Assembly (NCBI RefSeq): GCF_002979535.1
Contig: NZ_PCPB01000009.1
Location: forward strand, 55,115-119,114
Source of the DNA: Brevundimonas sp. MYb52
GTDB taxonomy: Bacteria > Pseudomonadota > Alphaproteobacteria > Caulobacterales > Caulobacteraceae
DNA: 64,000 nucleotides
Direction of reading: 5' to 3'
Below, piece by piece: positions 47,023 through 56,805 of this stretch. The notes beneath the pieces were generated by a model. The model saw nothing but the letters and a program-made list of their open reading frames with translations. It was not told the DNA's origin and ran no database searches. How positions within the stretch are numbered: position 1 is the stretch's first letter; each line of letters starts with the position of its first letter. The position numbers and the translations under genes were made by a program.

Positions 47023-47550
47023 TCAGCCCCGCCGCAAGATGAACTCGTGGTCGTTCCAGGCGCCGACCGGATAGTCGTATTCGCCAGCCTTCGCGAAACC
47101 ATAGGCGGCATACAGCTTCTGGGCCTTTTCGTTGCCGCTCCAGACGCCGACCCACAGGGGGCCGTCGGTATTGGCCTCCATCCATTCCAGGGCCAGCTTC
47201 AATAGCTTGGTGCCCAGCCCCAGGCCTTGCGCGTCGCGTCCGATGTAGAGGCGGCGCAGTTCGGCGTTTCCGGGGCGCGCGTCGGGATGGGGCAGGGTGT
47301 TCGGGCCGGTGTTGGCGAAGCCCAGGATCTCGCCGTCGCGGTCGGCCACCCACCAGGCGGCGCCAGGCTCGGCCAGCTTGGTCTGGATGGTCTCGACGCT
47401 GAAGCTCTTGTCGAGGAAGGCGGCCAGGTCGTCGGCGGGGTAGGGGATGCCGAAACCGGTGACAAAGGTGTCCACAAACGTCTGTCGCCCCAGCACGGCC
47501 AGGGCGGCGGCGTCGTTGGGGCGGGCGGGGCGGATCAGGGCTTCGGTCAT
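47023..47550 (-). CDS. GNAT family N-acetyltransferase
   Basis: The 175-residue protein has the GNAT fold: IRPARPNDAAALAVLG at the start, AWWVADRDGEILGFAN in the middle, and the acetyl-CoA loop RLYIGRDAQGLGLGTKLL (motif A). It ends with LYAAYGFAKAGEYDY. The substrate is unknown. The ATG at 47550 starts the fold; ATG 47562 is the alternative. It is 20 bp upstream of the VWA gene on the same strand. Confidence 0.92.
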   Translation of the reverse strand: MTEALIRPARPNDAAALAVLGRQTFVDTFVTGFGIPYPADDLAAFLDKSFSVETIQTKLAEPGAAWWVADRDGEILGFANTGPNTLPHPDARPGNAELRRLYIGRDAQGLGLGTKLLKLALEWMEANTDGPLWVGVWSGNEKAQKLYAAYGFAKAGEYDYPVGAWNDHEFILRRG

Positions 47551-47753
47551 GGCTTCGGCCATAGCGCCGTGAGACGCGGCGGTCGAGGCCGTAGAGCCCG
47601 CTCGCGAGGCTGTCATCGCTTGGTGGTTGCAGGGGCGCGCGGCGGGAGCTACCACCATCTTCCAAGGGGCGGACGACATGCCTGCCCCGTCAACCGCAAT
47701 CGGGGGGATTGAGGGACGCCAAAGCCTTGATTTCAAAGGCCGCTCCCCGTGCT

Positions 47754-48410
47754 ATGACGTCTCCCGCTCTCATGACACACACCGAATCCGCAGCATCGAC
47801 GCCCAATGAGGCGCCCCGCGCCGCCCAGGCGGAGCCGGCTGTCGGCGCGATCATCCTGGCCCGACACGGCGAACCGGCCCTGTCGCGCAAATGTATGATC
47901 ACCTCGGATCAATACCGTGACTGGTGGGGTCGTTATGAGGTCGGCGGCCTGCGCGCCGGTCAGACCCCGCCGCAGACCCTGCTGGCCGCCGCAGAGGGCG
48001 CCGGCGCCATCTACGCCTCCTCCCGTCTGCGGGCCCAGGAAACGGCCCGCGCCGTGGCGCGCGACCGTGAGGTTCTGGTCGACGCCCTGTTCATCGAGGC
48101 GCCCCTGCCGCCGCCGCGCTTCCCGTCGTGGATCAAGCTGTCGCCGCGCTACTGGGGCGTGATCTCGCGCTTCTGGTGGCACGTCTTCAACCACCATGAA
48201 GGCCAGGAAACCCGCGCCGAGGCCGAGGTCCGCGCCGATCAGGCCGCTCGCATCCTCATCGCTCGCGCCGGCGAAGGTCAGGACGTTCTGGTTCTGGCCC
48301 ACGGCTATTTCAACCACATGGTCGGCCAGAAGCTGAAGGCCCACGGCTGGCGTCTGGCCCACAACCAGGGCTTCAAATACTGGTCGCAGCGTCGCTACGA
48401 GAAGCGCTGA
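47754..48410 (+). CDS. Histidine phosphatase family protein
   Basis: The protein has the catalytic RHG motif (AIILARHGEPA), a second part with IYASSRLRAQETARAV, a likely general acid Glu and the second His in VLVLAHGYFNHMVG. It belongs to the histidine phosphatase (phosphoglycerate mutase-like) superfamily, which dephosphorylates metabolites or proteins. The start is uncertain: ATG 47754, ATG 47772 and TTG 47709 are in frame and none has a good ribosome site. The gene is followed by a GIY-YIG cassette bordered by inverted repeats. Confidence 0.85.
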   Translation: MTSPALMTHTESAASTPNEAPRAAQAEPAVGAIILARHGEPALSRKCMITSDQYRDWWGRYEVGGLRAGQTPPQTLLAAAEGAGAIYASSRLRAQETARAVARDREVLVDALFIEAPLPPPRFPSWIKLSPRYWGVISRFWWHVFNHHEGQETRAEAEVRADQAARILIARAGEGQDVLVLAHGYFNHMVGQKLKAHGWRLAHNQGFKYWSQRRYEKR

Positions 48411-48421
48411 ACCTGAAAGGG

Positions 48422-48451
48422 TTCGTCACCCTCGGGCTTGTCCCGAGGGCC
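48422..48451. repeat. Left 30-bp inverted repeat of the GIY-YIG cassette
   Basis: TTCGTCACCCTCGGGCTTGT with CCCGAGGGCC is the exact reverse complement of 48824-48853. Within the arm CCCTCGGG-CTTGT-CCCGAGGG forms its own hairpin. It starts 11 bp after the phosphatase stop codon. Confidence 0.9.
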
Positions 48452-48474
48452 TATCGCGGCTTCCGGCTCTCGGC

Positions 48475-48822
48475 CTAGGGATCGTGTCGCCAAACCGGCG
48501 CTGCAAACCAGGGCAGGGACAGGTCTTCCCAATGCCGGTTGTCCCGTTCGATCAGGTTGATCTTCCAGTCGCGCACATAGTGTTTGATCAGCTTTTCGCG
48601 CCGGATCGCGTCCGTAATGGCCTCGAAGGGCTCGAACCAGACCAGTCTTTTGAGATCATGCGTCTTGGTGAAGCCAGGAAACGCGCCATCCCGATGCTGC
48701 TGAACCCGTTGATAGAGATTGCTCGTCACGCCGACGTACAGGGTTCCGTACGGTCGGTTGGTCACGATGTAGGCGGCGATGAACGGGCGTTCTCGTTCCA
48801 TAGCGAGACAGTGAGGCGACAT
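48475..48822 (-). CDS. GIY-YIG nuclease family protein between inverted repeats
   Basis: The 115-residue protein has a GIY-YIG fold: AYIVTNRPYGTLYVGVTSNL, with RVQQHRDG and the Glu/Lys region RREKLIKHYVRDWK. It resembles the UPF0213 group of stand-alone GIY-YIG domains, whose role is unknown. The ATG at 48822 is within 2 bases of the right inverted repeat, and the repeat supplies a GAGGG ribosome-like sequence; ATG 48801 (MERERPF) is also plausible. The gene plus both repeats form a compact unit of 432 bp. Confidence 0.87.
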   Translation of the reverse strand: MSPHCLAMERERPFIAAYIVTNRPYGTLYVGVTSNLYQRVQQHRDGAFPGFTKTHDLKRLVWFEPFEAITDAIRREKLIKHYVRDWKINLIERDNRHWEDLSLPWFAAPVWRHDP

Positions 48823-48823
48823 G

Positions 48824-48853
48824 GGCCCTCGGGACAAGCCCGAGGGTGACGAA
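48824..48853. repeat. Right 30-bp inverted repeat of the GIY-YIG cassette
   Basis: GGCCCTCGGGACAAGCCCGA with GGGTGACGAA is the exact reverse complement of 48422-48451. It lies between the GIY-YIG start codon and xseB. Confidence 0.9.
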
Positions 48854-48908
48854 TATGGAGGCTTTCGTCGTTGATGCGCCGCGCGGGCGTCTCTAGGTTG
48901 CCCGCATC

Positions 48909-50430
<1,522 letters not shown>

Positions 50431-50495
50431 TAGGAAACGCGCCCGCCTCCCGCGGGTTAGAATATGACGTCCTGCGTCAAAGGCCCCCGATACCC

Positions 50496-52406
50496 ATGCC
50501 CCACACCCCGCTTCTCGACACCGTCAAGTTTCCCGCCGACACGCGGGGCTTGGACGTTCATCAGCTGAAGCAGCTGGCGGACGAGGTGCGGGCCGAGACC
50601 ATCGACGCCGTCTCCGTCACCGGCGGCCACCTGGGCTCGGCGCTCGGCGTGGTCGAGCTGACCGTCGCCCTGCACCATGTGTTCGAGACGCCGAAGGACA
50701 TCCTGATCTGGGACGTTGGCCATCAGTGCTATCCGCACAAGATCCTGACCGGGCGGCGCGACCGTATCCGCACCCTGCGTCAGGGCGGCGGCCTGTCGGG
50801 CTTCACCAAGCGGGCCGAGAGCGAATACGACCCCTTTGGCGCAGCCCACGCCTCGACCTCGATCTCGGCCGCGCTCGGCTTCGCCGCCGCGCGCGACGCC
50901 AAGGGCGAGAAGAACCGCGTCGTGGCCGTCATCGGCGACGGCTCCATGTCGGCGGGCATGGCCTATGAGGCGATGAACAACGCCGCCGAGGCCACCCACG
51001 GCCAGCTGATGGTGGTGCTGAACGACAACGACATGTCGATCGCCCCGCCCGTCGGCGGCATGAGCGCCTACCTGGCCAAGCAGGTCTCGGGCGGCGCCTA
51101 TCAGAACATCCGCAAGGTCGGAAAGAAGTTCGTCGACCATATGCCGCGCCCCTTCCGCGACGCAGCGCGCAAGGCCGAGGAATACGCCCGCGGCATGATC
51201 GTCGGCGGCACCTTCTTCGAGGAGCTGGGCTTCTACTACATCGGGCCGATCGACGGTCACGACATGGAGAACCTGGTCCCCATCCTGAAAAACGCCGCCG
51301 CCATCACCGACCGCCCGGTTCTGGTTCACGTCGTGACGCAAAAGGGCAAGGGCTACGCCCCGGCCGAGGACAGCGCCGACAAATACCACGGCGTGGTCAA
51401 GTTCGACGTGGTCTCGGGCAAGCAGGCCAAGGCCGTCTCCAACGCCCCCAGCTACACCAAGGTCTTCGGCACCGAGCTGATCAAGCACGCCCGGATCGAC
51501 CCGTCGATCGTCGCCATCACCGCCGCCATGCCGACCGGCACCGGGCTGGACCTGTTCGGTCAGGCCTTCCCCGACCGCACCTTTGACGTCGGCATCGCCG
51601 AGCAGCACGCCGTTACCTTCGCCGCCGGTCTGGCCGCGGACGGGATGAAGCCGGTCTGCGCCATCTATTCGACCTTCCTTCAGCGCGGCTATGACCAGGT
51701 CGTCCACGACGTGGCCATCCAGTCCCTGCCGGTGCGCTTCGCCATGGACCGCGCCGGTCTGGTCGGCGCCGACGGCGCGACGCACGCAGGCAGTTTCGAC
51801 ATCGGCTTCATGGGGGCTCTGCCCGGCATGGTGCTGATGGCCGCCGCCGACGAGGCGGAACTGGCCGCCATGATCTCGACCTCGCTGGCCATCGACGACC
51901 GCCCTTCGGCCTTCCGCTATCCGCGCGGCGACGGCGTCGGCGTCGAGATCCCCGAACTGGCCGCCCCGCTGGAGATCGGCAAGGGCCGCATCGTCCGCGA
52001 AGGCACCTCGGTCGCCATCCTGTCGCTCGGCACCCGTCTGCAGGAATCGCTCAAGGCCGCCGATATGCTGGCGGCACGCGGCGTCTCGGCCACGGTCGCC
52101 GACGCCCGCTTCGCCAAGCCGCTGGACGCCGACATGATCCTGCGTCTGGCGCGCGAGCACGAATGCCTGATCACGGTGGAAGAGGGCGCCATGGGCGGCT
52201 TCGGCGCCTTCGTCCTGCAACTGCTGGCCGAGAAGGGCGCGCTGGACGGCGGTCTGAAGATCCGCACCCTGACCCTGCCCGACGTCTTCCAGGACCAGGA
52301 CAAGCCCGAGGTCATGTACGCCCAGGCCGGCCTCGACGCCGACCACATCGCGGCGACCGCCCTGACGGCTCTGGGCGTGGACGCCAGCCGGGCCGTTCGG
52401 GCTTAA
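50496..52406 (+). CDS. dxs: 1-Deoxy-D-xylulose-5-phosphate synthase
   Basis: Dxs makes DXP from pyruvate and glyceraldehyde-3-phosphate with thiamine diphosphate, the entry to the MEP isoprenoid pathway. The 636-residue transketolase-like enzyme has [17 protein letters not shown] (thiamine-binding), the central pyrimidine-binding part with [16 protein letters not shown], a histidine region near HDMENLVP and a C-terminal domain with [13 protein letters not shown]. The preceding ispA uses its product line. A long palindrome follows the stop codon. Confidence 0.97.
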   Translation: MPHTPLLDTVKFPADTRGLDVHQLKQLADEVRAETIDAVSVTGGHLGSALGVVELTVALHHVFETPKDILIWDVGHQCYPHKILTGRRDRIRTLRQGGGLSGFTKRAESEYDPFGAAHASTSISAALGFAAARDAKGEKNRVVAVIGDGSMSAGMAYEAMNNAAEATHGQLMVVLNDNDMSIAPPVGGMSAYLAKQVSGGAYQNIRKVGKKFVDHMPRPFRDAARKAEEYARGMIVGGTFFEELGFYYIGPIDGHDMENLVPILKNAAAITDRPVLVHVVTQKGKGYAPAEDSADKYHGVVKFDVVSGKQAKAVSNAPSYTKVFGTELIKHARIDPSIVAITAAMPTGTGLDLFGQAFPDRTFDVGIAEQHAVTFAAGLAADGMKPVCAIYSTFLQRGYDQVVHDVAIQSLPVRFAMDRAGLVGADGATHAGSFDIGFMGALPGMVLMAAADEAELAAMISTSLAIDDRPSAFRYPRGDGVGVEIPELAAPLEIGKGRIVREGTSVAILSLGTRLQESLKAADMLAARGVSATVADARFAKPLDADMILRLAREHECLITVEEGAMGGFGAFVLQLLAEKGALDGGLKIRTLTLPDVFQDQDKPEVMYAQAGLDADHIAATALTALGVDASRAVRA

Positions 52407-52412
52407 ATCTCT

Positions 52413-52560
52413 TCCTTCTCCCCTTGCGGGAGAAGGTGGGCCCGAAGGGCTCGGATGAGGGGTTTCTGGCGGTTGGATGAAGGCCGGTCATCGGCACGTG
52501 TCGCGAGACCCCTCATCCGTCAGCCTTCGGCTGCCACCTTCTCCCGCAAGGGGAGAAGGA
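52413..52560. repeat. Long intergenic palindrome, copy 3 (perfect 27-bp outer arms)
   Basis: The outer arms 52413-52439 and 52534-52560 are perfect reverse complements (27 bp), and each folds as a hairpin (CTTCTCCC-CTTGC-GGGAGAAG). Inner arms CGGATGAGGGGT (52452-52463) and ACCCCTCATCCG (52508-52519) are also perfect. The arm sequence differs from that of copy 2, but the nested layout and length (148 vs 146 bp) are the same. It lies 6 bp after dxs. Confidence 0.9.
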
Positions 52561-52730
52561 ACCGGCGTCGCACCTCGCCTTCCGCGACCCGTCGTCGCGC
52601 ACGCAACTTTGACTGTTTCATATCGGTTTCATCCCGGTAAAATGGGCATGAAAGCCTTGCCGTGGCGGCCTTGCGCCCCCAGATTGAGGTTTCCAGTCCA
52701 AAAAGAACCTTCACCGACGCAGGAGCGCCG
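52561..52730. other. Gap between the palindrome and the antiporter gene
   Basis: The region between palindrome copy 3 and the antiporter start holds no gene. TTGACTG (52610-52616) could be a -35 element, but no convincing -10 is seen. The ribosome site AGGAG is at 52721-52725. Confidence 0.4.
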
Positions 52731-53963
52731 ATGCCGCATGCCGACAGCCTGATCATCACCCTGGTCGGAGGCTTCGTCCTCGCCTTCGTGTTCGGCATGT
52801 TGGCCAATCGGCTTAAGCTGTCGCCCCTGGTCGGCTATCTGGTGGCGGGGGTCGTCGTCGGTCCCTACACGGGCGGTTTCGTCGCCGACACGGAGTTGGC
52901 GCCGCAACTGGCCGAGATCGGCGTGATCCTGCTGATGTTCGGGGTCGGGCTGCACTTCTCGGCGGCGGACCTGATGAAGGTGCGCAAGGTCGCCATTCCC
53001 GGCGCCCTGGTTCAGATCGGCGCGGCGACCGTGCTCGGCTGGGGTCTTGGGCGTCTTCTGCTCGGCCTCGGCGACGTCGAGGCCCTGCTGCTGGGCTTCT
53101 CCTTGTCCGTGGCCTCGACCGTGGTCCTGCTGCGCGCGCTGGAGGAGCGTAAACAGCTCAAGAGCGACGCAGGTCGCATCGCCATGGGCTGGCTGATCGT
53201 CGAGGACCTGGTCATCGTCGTCGCCCTGGTCATGATGCCGCTGTTGATCATCGCGCCCGGCGAGACGCTGAGCGGTGTCGAACTGGCCAAGTCTATCGGC
53301 TGGACCCTTCTCAAGGTCGCGGTCTTCGTCAGCGTCATGTTGGTGATCGGCGCCAAGGTCTTGCCCTGGGTGCTGGTGCGGATCGCCCACACCAAGTCGC
53401 GCGAACTGTTCACCCTGGGCGTGTTGGCCATCGCCCTGGGCATCGCCTGGGTCGCCTACTACCTGTTCCATTCCTTCGCCCTGGGCGCCTTCCTGGCCGG
53501 ACTGGTGCTGAACAGCTCGCCCCTGGGCCACAATGCGGCCGAGCGGTCGCTGCCGCTGCGCGACGCCTTCGCCGTCCTCTTCTTCGTCTCGGTCGGCATG
53601 CTGTTCGACCCCATGATCCTGGTGCGCGAGCCCCTGGCCGTCCTGGGGGTTCTGGGCATCGTCATCGTCGGCAAGTCGCTGGCGGCCCTGGCCATCACGA
53701 CGGCCTTCAAGCTGGACCGTCCGACCAGCTTGACCGTCGCCGCCGCCCTGGCTCAGATCGGCGAATTCTCCTTCATCCTCGCCGCCATCTCGGTGTCCCT
53801 GGGCGCCATGAGCCGCGAGACCCACGACCTGATCCTGGCGGCGGCCCTGCTGTCGATCTCGCTCAATCCCTTCGTCTTCGCCCTGATCGACCGGATCGGC
53901 GGTCGGGTGATCACGCCGCCCAAGAAGGATGAGCCCAAGGCGACCCTGGCCGACGTCATGTAA
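52731..53963 (+). CDS. CPA2 cation:proton antiporter transmembrane protein (KefB-like, no TrkA domain)
   Basis: This 410-residue protein has about 12 membrane helices of the Na+/H+ exchanger type (MLANRLKLSPLVGYLVAGVVVGP, MFGVGLHF, GFSLSVASTVVLLRALEE, LIVEDLVIVV and FFVSVGMLFDP). Monovalent-cation/proton exchange is expected. Unlike KefB or YbaL it stops before the C-terminal TrkA-N regulatory domain, so it may be a short antiporter. GGAG lies about 8 bases before ATG 52731; the frame is open to 52662. It is followed by a terminator. Confidence 0.85.
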   Translation: MPHADSLIITLVGGFVLAFVFGMLANRLKLSPLVGYLVAGVVVGPYTGGFVADTELAPQLAEIGVILLMFGVGLHFSAADLMKVRKVAIPGALVQIGAATVLGWGLGRLLLGLGDVEALLLGFSLSVASTVVLLRALEERKQLKSDAGRIAMGWLIVEDLVIVVALVMMPLLIIAPGETLSGVELAKSIGWTLLKVAVFVSVMLVIGAKVLPWVLVRIAHTKSRELFTLGVLAIALGIAWVAYYLFHSFALGAFLAGLVLNSSPLGHNAAERSLPLRDAFAVLFFVSVGMLFDPMILVREPLAVLGVLGIVIVGKSLAALAITTAFKLDRPTSLTVAAALAQIGEFSFILAAISVSLGAMSRETHDLILAAALLSISLNPFVFALIDRIGGRVITPPKKDEPKATLADVM

Positions 53964-53967
53964 AGAA

Positions 53968-53999
53968 AAGAGGCCCGACGATCGCTCGCCGGGCCTCTT
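53968..53999 (-). terminator. Bidirectional hairpin between antiporter and phoH genes
   Basis: AAGAGGCCCG (53968-53977) pairs with CGGGCCTCTT (53990-53999). Read on the minus strand it is followed by TTCTTT, so it best terminates phoH, but it also lies 5 bp after the antiporter stop codon and could end both convergent transcripts. Confidence 0.8.
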
Positions 54000-54025
54000 C
54001 CGCATCCGCGTCCTGTTAGGGGGGC

Positions 54026-54790
54026 TTACAGGACGCCGATCATGCTCGCGACCAGGGGATGGCGCACGATGTCGCGTTCGGCCAGACGGACCACGGCGAT
54101 CTCCGGCACGGCCTCCAGCCGCTCGGCGATGTCCGACAGGCCCGACACGCCGGGCAGAAGGTCCGACTGCTGCGGGTCGCCGGTCACCACCATGGTCGAG
54201 TGCCAGCCCAGCCGCGTCAGCAGCATCTTGAGCTGGACGTAGGTGCAGTTCTGGGCCTCATCCACGACAATGAAGGCGTTGTTCAGGGTGCGGCCACGCA
54301 TATAGCCGATGGGGGCGATCTCGATCAGACCCTCAGCCATCAGGGCCTTGACGCGCTTCATGCTGAGGCGGTCCGACAGGGCGTCGTAGAGGGGGCGCAG
54401 ATAGGGGGCCAGCTTGTCCTCCATGTCGCCGGGCAGGAAGCCGATCGACTCCCCGGCTTCGACGGCGGGACGGCTCAGGACGATGCGGCCCACCTTGCCG
54501 GCCTCCAGCGCCTCGACCGCCTTGGCCACGGCCAGATAGGTCTTGCCGGTGCCTGCCGGGCCCAGGGCCAGGACCAGGTTGTGGGCGTCGACCGCGTCCA
54601 TCAGCTCGGCCTGGCCGTCCGACTTGGGCTTCAACGTCTTGAGGTAGCCTTGGTCACGTTCGTCGTTCGAGGGATAGGGAGACCAGCCGTTGCGGGGCGG
54701 CAAACGCCGCACCTTGGCGTCCTGCAGGAACTCCCGCGAGTCCAGAACGCCTTCACGGACTTGATGCTTGATGGCCGAACGCTTGGTCAT
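54026..54790 (-). CDS. phoH: PhoH family P-loop ATPase
   Basis: The 254-residue protein has an RNA/ATP-binding PhoH domain with Walker A GPAGTGKT (77-84), SRPAVEAGESIGFLPG, Walker B FIVVDEAQN (173-181) and VTGDPQQSDL. Known PhoH relatives act in RNA metabolism or stress. The ATG overlaps the stop of a 56-codon upstream frame (ATGA), and a strong terminator hairpin lies just upstream, inside that frame. The gene ends at the shared terminator. Confidence 0.93.
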   Translation of the reverse strand: MTKRSAIKHQVREGVLDSREFLQDAKVRRLPPRNGWSPYPSNDERDQGYLKTLKPKSDGQAELMDAVDAHNLVLALGPAGTGKTYLAVAKAVEALEAGKVGRIVLSRPAVEAGESIGFLPGDMEDKLAPYLRPLYDALSDRLSMKRVKALMAEGLIEIAPIGYMRGRTLNNAFIVVDEAQNCTYVQLKMLLTRLGWHSTMVVTGDPQQSDLLPGVSGLSDIAERLEAVPEIAVVRLAERDIVRHPLVASMIGVL

Positions 54791-54957
54791 GAACGCCTCC
54801 AGGGCATGAAAAAAGGCGCGCCCGGCAGGGACACGCCTTGGTCGTCGGTGGGGGAGGAAGGGGCCGGAAACAGACGGCGGCCGCCGGGATCAGTCGCCGG
54901 GTCGTCGCCGCAGCAGAGGCGTCGTCCTGGAACCGGTCGCGAACACGCCACGCGCAT
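54787..54957 (-). CDS. Candidate leader ORF of phoH (56 codons)
   Basis: A minus-strand frame runs from ATG 54957 to TGA 54787-54789, with the TGA overlapping the phoH ATG. The second in-frame start, GTG 54951, has GGAG 7 bases upstream and is the better start. The peptide is rich in Arg, Pro and Cys (a Cys-Cys pair). It contains the terminator hairpin in its last third. It may be a leader peptide or a chance frame. No family is recognised. Confidence 0.35.
   Translation of the reverse strand: MRVACSRPVPGRRLCCGDDPATDPGGRRLFPAPSSPTDDQGVSLPGAPFFMPWRRS
54809..54839 (-). terminator. Terminator-like hairpin in the phoH leader
   Basis: Read on the minus strand, AAGGCGTGTCC and GGGCGCGCCTT form an 11-bp stem (two G-U pairs) with loop CTGCC, followed directly by TTTT. 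It ends 19 bp before the phoH ATG, so transcription of phoH must pass through it. It could be an attenuator, or the end of a small RNA. Confidence 0.6.
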
Positions 54958-55101
54958 TCTCCAGTATCTGACCGGACCGGGCTTGATCCGGCTTCGGATC
55001 CGGGGGCGAAATGGCGACCTCGAATCGCATCAACAGAATGATGCTAACGTAGTTTATGAGGGCTTAAAGCCATCATTTTCTGAAACATAGGGCGTGTTCG
55101 G
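54840..55101. other. Rest of the phoH / carbonic-anhydrase gap
   Basis: This 262-bp part of the divergent gap holds the promoters of phoH and of the carbonic-anhydrase-like gene. Only the leader frame and hairpin described separately are seen. The AT-rich stretch near 55040-55080 is the likeliest promoter area for the plus-strand gene. Confidence 0.4.
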
Positions 55102-55632
55102 ATGAGTGTTTACAGTCTAGGCGACAGCAAGCCACAGCTTCCGCCGGAGGGCGAATACTGGATCGCGCCGAATGCAACGGTCCTAGGGAATGTGATTCTG
55201 CATCCCGGCGCCAGCATCTGGTTCAACACGGTTTTGCGAGGCGACAATGATCCCATCGTGATCGGCCGCGACAGCAATATTCAGGACGGCAGCATCCTGC
55301 ATACGGACGTCGGCTCGCCCCTGGTGATCGGGACAGGCGTGACCGTGGGGCACAAGGCCATGCTGCATGGCTGCACCATCGGCGACAACAGCCTGGTCGG
55401 CATCGGGGCGGTGATCCTGAACGGGGCGAAGATCGGGAAGAACTGTCTGATCGGCGCCAACGCCCTGATCACCGAGGGCAAGGTCATCCCTGACAACAGC
55501 CTGGTCATGGGGCAGCCCGGCAAGGTGGTGCGGGAACTGGACGAGGGACAGATTGAGGCTCTGCGGATTTCGGCCCAGCACTATGTCCAGAACTGGCGGC
55601 GATATGTGCGAGACCTCCGTCCGCTGGCCTGA
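55102..55632 (+). CDS. Gamma-carbonic anhydrase family protein (left-handed beta-helix)
   Basis: The 176-residue protein has the hexapeptide repeats of a left-handed beta-helix (about 20-125; [21 protein letters not shown] and [18 protein letters not shown]). Possible metal-binding His are at [20 protein letters not shown]. Related proteins include YrdA/PaaY and gamma-carbonic anhydrases. Enzyme activity is not assured. A C-terminal helix follows. It is read away from phoH. Confidence 0.9.
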   Translation: MSVYSLGDSKPQLPPEGEYWIAPNATVLGNVILHPGASIWFNTVLRGDNDPIVIGRDSNIQDGSILHTDVGSPLVIGTGVTVGHKAMLHGCTIGDNSLVGIGAVILNGAKIGKNCLIGANALITEGKVIPDNSLVMGQPGKVVRELDEGQIEALRISAQHYVQNWRRYVRDLRPLA

Positions 55633-55785
55633 GGTTGCACGGCGGGCGCGTCAGGATGGGACACTCCTGAACCACTGGTCGGTGCAAGCGCAACGGAAAC
55701 GCAAGGCTTTTGCTGTTTCATCGCAAATTGAACCGGCCCGCGATTTGCAAGGCGGGCGGCGAAGAACAATGCAGGAGCCCAACCC

Positions 55786-56676
55786 ATGCGGGTGCGGATC
55801 AAGACTTTGCTGGCTGCGGCCGGGGCCTTTGTCGGCCTGATGGCGATCGCCGACACGGCTGCGGCCCAGTGCGGGGGCAATACCTGCCAGCCGCCGCCGC
55901 CTCCGCCGCCGCCTCCGATCCCCGGCGGCCCGTGCGGCGGAGGCGGCTGCCAGCCGCCGTCGCCGCCTCCGATTTCCGGCTGTGGTCCTAGAGGTTGTCA
56001 GCCGCCTGTCGTTCCGCCCTGCTGCGGCTCGGGCGGCAACGTCAACGTGAACGTCAATGTGAACGCCAATGCGACGGCGCGCGCCTTCGCCGGTTCGCGC
56101 AGCGGGGCGACGGTGATTGTCGGGGGTGGCGGCGGCGCCTACTTCAACGTCGATCAGCCCTATCCCACCACGATCCAGGGCCTGTCGGTTGAAGGCAAGA
56201 CCATGGAAATGGTCCGCGTTCCCTATACGGCTTCGCGTCGCATGGAGAAGCGCGTGGTCATCCAGGCCGTCTGCATCGACGATCGCGCCGTGCCGCACCC
56301 GGCCTCGCAGGTCCGTCCCGGTCGCGACGTGGCCATGGACTACGAAGGCGAGCTCTATCGCTGCATCGCCGGCACCAAGCTGCAATGGACCATCGCCGAC
56401 GAGGCTGGCGGTCCGGGCGAGACGATCAACTGTAACAAGCGCGAGGCCCTGTGGTACGGCCGCGGCGGGCAACTGGAGTGCCGTCCCGAGAAACAGGAGC
56501 GGGACTGCAACGAGCGTTCGCTGCTGCGCCGCTATGGCGCGGGCGTGAAGGTGCTGACCATGATCCGCGAGGAATCCTACACTGAATATCGTGAGGAAAT
56601 GGTCGAGACGGCCGGGGCTGTGGCTTCGGGCGCGGTGATCATGCTGGACGGCGGCGTCGGCGGTCGGGTCTTCTGA
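55786..56676 (+). CDS. Secreted Pro/Cys-rich protein with Asn-Val repeat
   Basis: The 296-residue protein has a signal peptide cleaved near residue 28. It then shows Pro runs with short CGGNTCQPP-like Cys motifs (about 29-80), a short VNVNVNVNANATARA repeat (about 85-99) and a globular Cys-containing domain (about 130-270; VIQAVCIDDRAV, GELYRCIAG, INCNKRE, LECRP and ERDCNER). The last part is Val/Gly-rich. It is probably exported and possibly surface-linked. No named family is recognised. A strong terminator follows. Confidence 0.75.
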   Translation: MRVRIKTLLAAAGAFVGLMAIADTAAAQCGGNTCQPPPPPPPPPIPGGPCGGGGCQPPSPPPISGCGPRGCQPPVVPPCCGSGGNVNVNVNVNANATARAFAGSRSGATVIVGGGGGAYFNVDQPYPTTIQGLSVEGKTMEMVRVPYTASRRMEKRVVIQAVCIDDRAVPHPASQVRPGRDVAMDYEGELYRCIAGTKLQWTIADEAGGPGETINCNKREALWYGRGGQLECRPEKQERDCNERSLLRRYGAGVKVLTMIREESYTEYREEMVETAGAVASGAVIMLDGGVGGRVF

Positions 56677-56754
56677 ATAGGCCGTTCAGCCTGGCGTCAG
56701 GCAGGCTGAACTAGATTTCGTCCATCGACTCTCCGTCGATAGGCCAAAAGACTT

Positions 56755-56788
56755 GGGGCCCCGATCCAGCGGATCGGGGCCCCTTTTT
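56755..56788 (+). terminator. Terminator after the secreted Pro/Cys-rich gene
   Basis: GGGGCCCCGATCC (56755-56767), loop AGC and GGATCGGGGCCCC (56771-56783) form a perfect 13-bp hairpin followed by TTTTT. It lies 17 bp before the end of the convergent M16 gene and may also serve it. Confidence 0.93.
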
Positions 56789-56805
56789 CGTCCTGACGTC
56801 GCGGC

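Noticed and set aside
45824..47665. 613-codon frame upstream of the VWA gene
   Set aside because: The first 220 codons lie over the GNAT gene in another frame. The VWA protein starts at 47002.
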